Positions 59,284 to 64,000 of a DNA stretch of 64,000 nucleotides are shown piece by piece. The position numbers were made by a program, and so were the translations under genes. The stretch is taken from positions 5,779,001 to 5,843,000 of the forward strand of contig CM069601.1 of NCBI GenBank assembly GCA_035771175.1. The letters run 5' to 3'. The notes beneath the pieces are model-generated. The model did not search any database and had not been told where the DNA came from. It saw nothing but the letters and a program-made list of their open reading frames with translations. How positions within the stretch are numbered: position 1 is the stretch's first letter; every line of letters starts with the position of its first letter. This stretch comes from Paratinospora sagittata. Lineage: Eukaryota; Streptophyta; Magnoliopsida; Ranunculales; Menispermaceae.

Positions 59284-61987
59284 AGATGCAAAATTTCAGA
59301 TTTTTTTGTGAGAGATCAAAAGATGGCATGAGAAGACTTGAAGTTTGAAGCGTTTCCAATGCTTTGAAAGGAAATAGACGAGCACAACTGCAGAACATGT
59401 GGATCTTTTATTTTAAATTAAATTAACTAAAAAATCACCATTAGACCTTCAAAGTGATACTAATTCCTCCTATTGACATAAACGTTGCTTCGCATTAGCC
59501 ATTGGGGTTGATAATAGACATCAATCATAGAATAATGAAACAGGAACTGGTGAAGGATGTGTTTACTCATCATTGTATTATATTTTTGTTATTTTACTGT
59601 TTTATTACAATTAAAATGACACCTAATGCAACATTACACAAAGTTCCAAGTTCTACCCAAACATGGCTTTCCAGCTGCCCCTCAATCCATTGCGCACCCT
59701 TGCAGATCTTTCACCTAGTGAAACTACCACACCTTACTCCATGAGTATGAAGATCACCACATTGTTTTTAACAATTTTTATTTATTTGTATTGTTATATA
59801 TACAATCTTGTTAAAATTTACAACCCAATTTTATGTTATATGTTCCCTGTTTTGTTTTTTGTCATCTATAATCTCATTTTTCTCTTTTTCCCAGATTTGT
59901 CAATTGACTCAATTCAATATACAGAAGTGTTTGATTTATTTAAAATTACTTTGATAAATAAGTCTGCCAAAAAACATGAATATGGCACTGGCAGTATATG
60001 GTATATACATCTAAAGAAAGCTCCACTACAGATTTACCACCAGGGCTATTATGCATATAGTCCAACATTACAACTATGAATTAGATAGCATGACACTGTA
60101 ACAAGTACCAAAACATGCATTTATTCACATTGACATATGTTTCATGCTATACTCAAGATAATGTTGATTTAGATATAGAGATGAATTCTTGAACCACTTA
60201 AAGAGTCCTCTATAGTGATCTATGTATTCAAGAATTTGTAATCAGAGAAGTTTTCAATCATAAAATAAAGATGATTCAAATAGAGTGAACTCAATCAAGT
60301 TTGGTTGATGAAGGGTTTATATTACTTTGGGAAAGTAGGAAGTAGGATGGAAGACTAAGTAGCGGTGAAAGCTAGAATGCCATCAAAGGCAGAGACAGAT
60401 TGGCAAACAAAGATTCAAGAATCAAATTGAAGCTCCATGAAAATGGCAAAGATATCAATATATCATAAGTGCAGTAAAGAGAAACGGATAGTGGTGCACC
60501 TACAAATTAAGTCCAACAGCCACAATGTCCATTTGCCATCAAATAGAGAAGGGAAGGAAAGGAATAATGTGACAATTGAAACGCCCAAGGAGAGGTTTGA
60601 GATAGGATGAGATGCAAGTCGTTAGTACAGTTTATCTTTAGTCATTTCATATGCTCTTTTCCTCTTTCGGAATTATCTTTCATTTCTCATTATTTATTCA
60701 TTCAAAAGATCTATTCATGATATGGTATTGAACCCCCAAAATTAATCTCAATTATCCAACATTGTTATTTAAATTGTAATGCAACTTAATTCAAGAGCCT
60801 TGACTAACTTAAGAAACTAAAGGGTTTCATTCACTCTCATACATAAGACATCTTAACCACAACTTCTTAGCCCTCTCATACAAAAACAAACAATCTTAGC
60901 CTTCATTCATGATAACCTGGGCTTATGAACCAAACCAAATCACAAGTTCTCAATCTTGTACAAAAAAAATTGATGCAAAGTTTAGAATAATTTGTGAAAT
61001 AAAATCCAACTCAATGCAATAAAGCATTTTGTCAGGCACATGAATTAGCTCCGTCCACGCTACTCTATCAAGGGCCTAAGTTGACAATCTATCACAAGTA
61101 GTAATATCTTTCTTAGTTATCTCAATTTATTTTACTTTTAGGTCTTTCTCTACCTCTATTTTTATTATTAATTGCAATAGGTCACTCTTGCTAACTATGC
61201 ATCAAATGGTCTTTGTCTTATATGTCAAAACTATCCTTAATCAATTCACTCCCATTTTATTTTCAATTGAGGCTACTCATACTATTTCTTGAATATATTT
61301 ATTTCCAATTGCATCTTTTAATGTTTTGTTATATATCCGTCTTAACATTCATATTTTCATTATACTTAGTTTATTAACATGTTATTTCTTTATTGCCCAA
61401 TATTTTGTCCAGAATCCATGGTTAGCCTAATAGCAATCTGATAAAAATTTTACTTTCAACTTCAATAAGATGTGTCAATCATATAATACTCCAAAAACAT
61501 TCCTCCACTTAGCTCGCTACTTTAATTCATGCAAATATAACTGCATAAATTCAATTTAAAATAAGATAAACAAAAGAAATATGAAGACTTCAAGAACAAA
61601 AACGAGATCAATAGATAAACTAGCAAAATTGACAGCAATCCAAGAAAACCCAAGAAAAGGCATACACAAGACAACCAATGAAATAGATGTTATATATTTA
61701 GTGTTGACCAAACACACCCACACCACACACATCAAAGAGAGAGATCTATCATGAAGACAACTATCAATGAGGTAGCCAAATATCTTCAAAATTATTTTTA
61801 GCAAACCTCTGAATTTTTTGGCCTGCTATCAAGCTTTAGCATCGCAAACTCTGATATTGTTATACCAAAGACCTAGGGTGAAAACTTACACACTCAAACC
61901 TCATGCAAATAAAAAAAAATAAAAAAAGGAGATAAAATTCTTTTGGAACTATCTTGAAATACACTACTGTACAACCACCTAACAACT
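59284..61987. other. Region upstream of the membrane-protein exon, no exon recognised
   Basis: The frame 59663-60079 (138 codons, plus) begins within 'atggctttccagctgcccctcaatcc', a GC-richer patch, but continues into low-complexity AT sequence and has no domain. 60.3-61.9 kb shows nothing recognisable. Confidence 0.4.
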
Positions 61988-62260
61988 ATCATTTTTGGGC
62001 TTAGTGGTTATCTAACACAGTATGAGAGCTTAGTTTGTAGAGGTCTTGGGTTCAGGACTTATTGTTTGTATTTGCTTCTTGAACATTAATTTGCTTGGCA
62101 TAGAAATTTCTATGTTTTTCTTACTCTCTCCTATCTCGTCATGTATAGGTTGGGGTTGCATGTGAATAGGAGTATTGAAGTTAGCTTGATATACATTATA
62201 ATGCCTCTACCTAATAGTTATAGCGTTTGGATTGACCCATGAGCAGGTGTTTTAAGTCAT
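61988..62260 (+). mobile_element. TRIM/retroelement-derived fragment with decayed primer site
   Basis: 'gggcttagtggttatctaacacagtatgagagctta' parallels the common plant 'ttaacatggtatcagagc' LTR-end plus primer site, here degraded (CAGTATGAGAGC). Then 'gaggtcttgggttcaggact', 'ggttggggttgcatgtgaatagg' and 'ttgatatacattataatgcctctacctaatagttatagc', the familiar order of this repeat. Non-coding. Confidence 0.5.
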
Positions 62261-62505
62261 TATATGAACCTCAATCTTCCATCAATTTGATAAATTTAAA
62301 AGAAAAGTTCTTTAACTTAAAAATAAAATAAAAAAAGCTTAAACTAAAAAAGTGTAGTCTCTAGGTTTCCCTTTTGAGAAGTTCTCCAAAAAATTGAGCA
62401 TATGAGTTATGAATGTGCAAACACAAGGACTTGAAGTGTTGCCTTCTCTAAGGCTAAGAAGAAAGAATTTGGGAAGAGAGAAATTCAAAGCATGCACTAG
62501 TTGGA

Positions 62506-62716
62506 GATAAAATGCGAGAAAACCGATTACGGTGGTCTGGACACCTAAAACAAAGATTTATTAACAATCCACTGTAATGATAAAGGCAGAAGAAGATCTA
62601 GACCAACATGAACAAAGATATTTAAGAAAGATATGACTATTTGTAGTATAAATATTGATTTAACTCTAGATAAAACAGGATGGAGAACACAAATTCATGT
62701 AGTCAACCTCATGCAA
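62506..62716 (+). pseudogene. LINE reverse transcriptase C-terminal fragment
   Basis: KMRENRLRWSGHLKQR in one frame, then after a frameshift KGRRRSRPT, FKKDMTICSINIDLTLDKTG and WRTQIHVVNL. This is the order of the conserved end of plant L1-type LINE ORF2 ('ENRLRWFGHV... GRGRPKKTW... DR..WR..IHVADP'). Only about 70 codons survive and the frame is broken. Confidence 0.75.
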
Positions 62717-63335
62717 TTGTAAAAAGGTACTGTTGAGTTGAATTAAGTTGATAAATTCTTAGCATGGTGAAATTTATCCCTGGGGAAATGAGTAAAAGCA
62801 ATTGCAACACACCGATAAGTTTTCCCTTTGTTAATTTTGTTCCTCTTTTCACATATTTGTTTTCTTAAGGGGAAAAAAGACACTGAAAAACTAAATAGGC
62901 AACTAAGAACACTAAATCTATTTTCTCTAAAGTCTTGCATAATATTTTGCAGTTAAATTTGACCAATGTTAAACTTGGATTTCATTTCTTATATTGTATC
63001 CCACTTCAACAATGGCACAACAATTTTACAATCTTTGTTGTATTCAACATAAGTTAATATATTTAAGAAAATCACTACACCTAAAAACACAGTCAAGCAC
63101 AACTGCTACAATCCTTATTGAAAAGTTTTTCTCCTATAGAAACAGATTTTCCCACTGGGAATTACAATAGAATGCATAGGTCGTCACGAGTTCCAATAAA
63201 CATTTAGTTTAGTGTACCACTCTGTAAAGAACGACTTGTCAAAGTAGATATCTCAGCCACCATGAAGGACAAAGAGTCGTTGGTTCTTGAATGGATTTTC
63301 CACAAATATTCTTTTCTACTTTACAAAATGGGCCT
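62717..63335. other. Intergenic, no supported gene
   Basis: I see no gene or recognisable repeat. Confidence 0.5.
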
Positions 63336-63440
63336 TGGTAGGGTGGTAAATTTTTACACCCAAACCCGAATCCTACTACATCCACCTGCCCGAACGAACT
63401 CCAAGGTCGGGTCGGGTTAGCTCTACTTACTACTATCCCG
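63336..63440. mobile_element. hAT-like subterminal sequence
   Basis: 'ggtagggtggtaaatttttacacccaaacccgaatcc' and 'cctgcccgaacgaactccaaggtcgggtcgggtta' have the form of Ac-like hAT ends. No partner end was found. Confidence 0.35.
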
Positions 63441-63617
63441 GAACCATATATCTATGTATAATGAAAAAGTAAAAAAACCAAATCCCTTGCTCTAATAAGA
63501 GAAAGAGAGTAGAAAATTTTAATTAATATCATTTCTTGCCCTATTTATAGTCATTATTGTGTGACTTAATAGAGAAAGATAATTTCTCCAATGAAGATGA
63601 GTGAAGTCCGTGGAGAA

Positions 63618-63772
63618 GGAGGGATTTTAAAGAGGGGCGCCCTCTTTCCCTCTTCTTTCTACCCAATGTGGAACTAAAAAAAATAAAGAAGTTGAGTGAA
63701 AAATGTTGGAGGGATTTTAAAGGGGGGCACCCTCTTTCCCTCTTCTCCCTACCCAATGCGGGACTAAAAAAA
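63618..63772. repeat. Imperfect tandem duplication, 90-bp period
   Basis: 'ggagggattttaaagaggggcgccctctttccctcttct' with 'acccaatgtggaactaaaaaaaa' at 63618 recurs at 63708 with about eight substitutions. The 'cccaatg.gggacta' phrase is common in plant repeats. Confidence 0.85.
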
Positions 63773-64000
63773 AAATATGAAACCTCCCTTTTCTATCTTT
63801 TGCCAAGCTATGCTGATAACTTGGTTTTTAATTATAATATTTCATGGGTAATGACATTATTTTTTATGGTGTTTGGAATGGTTTTTATGTGTCATTTACT
63901 TAATTAATTCTTTGCTTTGTAGGGTTGAAAGAAGTGGTGAAGAAATGACTAAGTAATGAAGATGGTGGAGCAAAGTGCAGATAAACCAAACCAAGTTAAA

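Noticed and set aside
59663..60079. 138-codon plus-strand frame
   Set aside because: Only the first 30 codons have mixed composition; the rest is AT-rich low-complexity sequence without a domain.
1..64000. CRISPR, operon or phage-type system
   Set aside because: No evenly spaced short repeats with unique spacers and no prokaryotic coding density; spliced genes and plant transposons explain the window.

Overview
This window is nuclear DNA from a flowering plant. Three things show it: AT-rich intergenic sequence, a spliced calmodulin-like gene with GT..AG introns, and dense plant-type transposable elements (Ty3/gypsy and Ty1/copia LTR elements primed by initiator tRNA-Met, hAT, Mutator-like, CACTA, MITEs, SINEs). 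It looks eudicot; the species cannot be read from the sequence. There is no prokaryotic feature, CRISPR array or phage.

Host genes are few. The only complete, confidently recognised gene is a four-exon, 149-residue calmodulin-like gene of the CML8/CML11 type at 47740-50169 (minus). Three weaker candidates are a 70-codon basic small ORF at 38564-38776 (plus), a well-formed terminal exon of a short membrane protein at 59121-59276 (minus), and a possible terminal exon at 52100-52200 (minus).

The rest is layered repeat sequence. From 1 to 8.2 kb lie a fragment of a long LTR, a truncated gypsy element (family A: extra ORF, primer sites, LTR) and a copia LTR fragment. From 8.5 to 10.2 kb are decayed Mutator-like (with an OTU-protease domain) and hAT coding remnants. 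From about 18.1 to 35.6 kb an old minisatellite-rich element (D) has been split twice. One split is a copia-type solo LTR (18321-22633, repeat ATGAG) that itself holds a 2619-bp solo LTR (19668-22286, repeat CGAAA). The other is an 11-kb insertion (23406-34455, repeat TTGAT). Inside that insertion is a nearly whole, inactive family A gypsy element on the minus strand, in the order LTR, primer site, extra ORF, gag, pol with protease/RT/RNase H/integrase and chromodomain-like tail, polypurine tract, LTR remnant. At 35.6-36.05 kb is a CACTA transposase remnant, at 37.5-38.0 kb a short LTR with its primer site, and at 39.3-41.5 kb a decayed hAT transposase. A clean solo LTR of family A lies at 43978-45318 (repeat TTTAA).

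From 45.5 to 64 kb the sequence is gene-proximal: the calmodulin-like gene, small MITE, SINE and LINE fragments, several recent tandem duplications and a cluster of related MITEs. The nesting order, target-site repeats and three related copies of the family A LTR allow the insertion history to be reconstructed from the window alone. The most unusual points are the extra ORF ahead of gag in family A, a tandem array that copies the primer-binding site in one family member, and the triple nesting.
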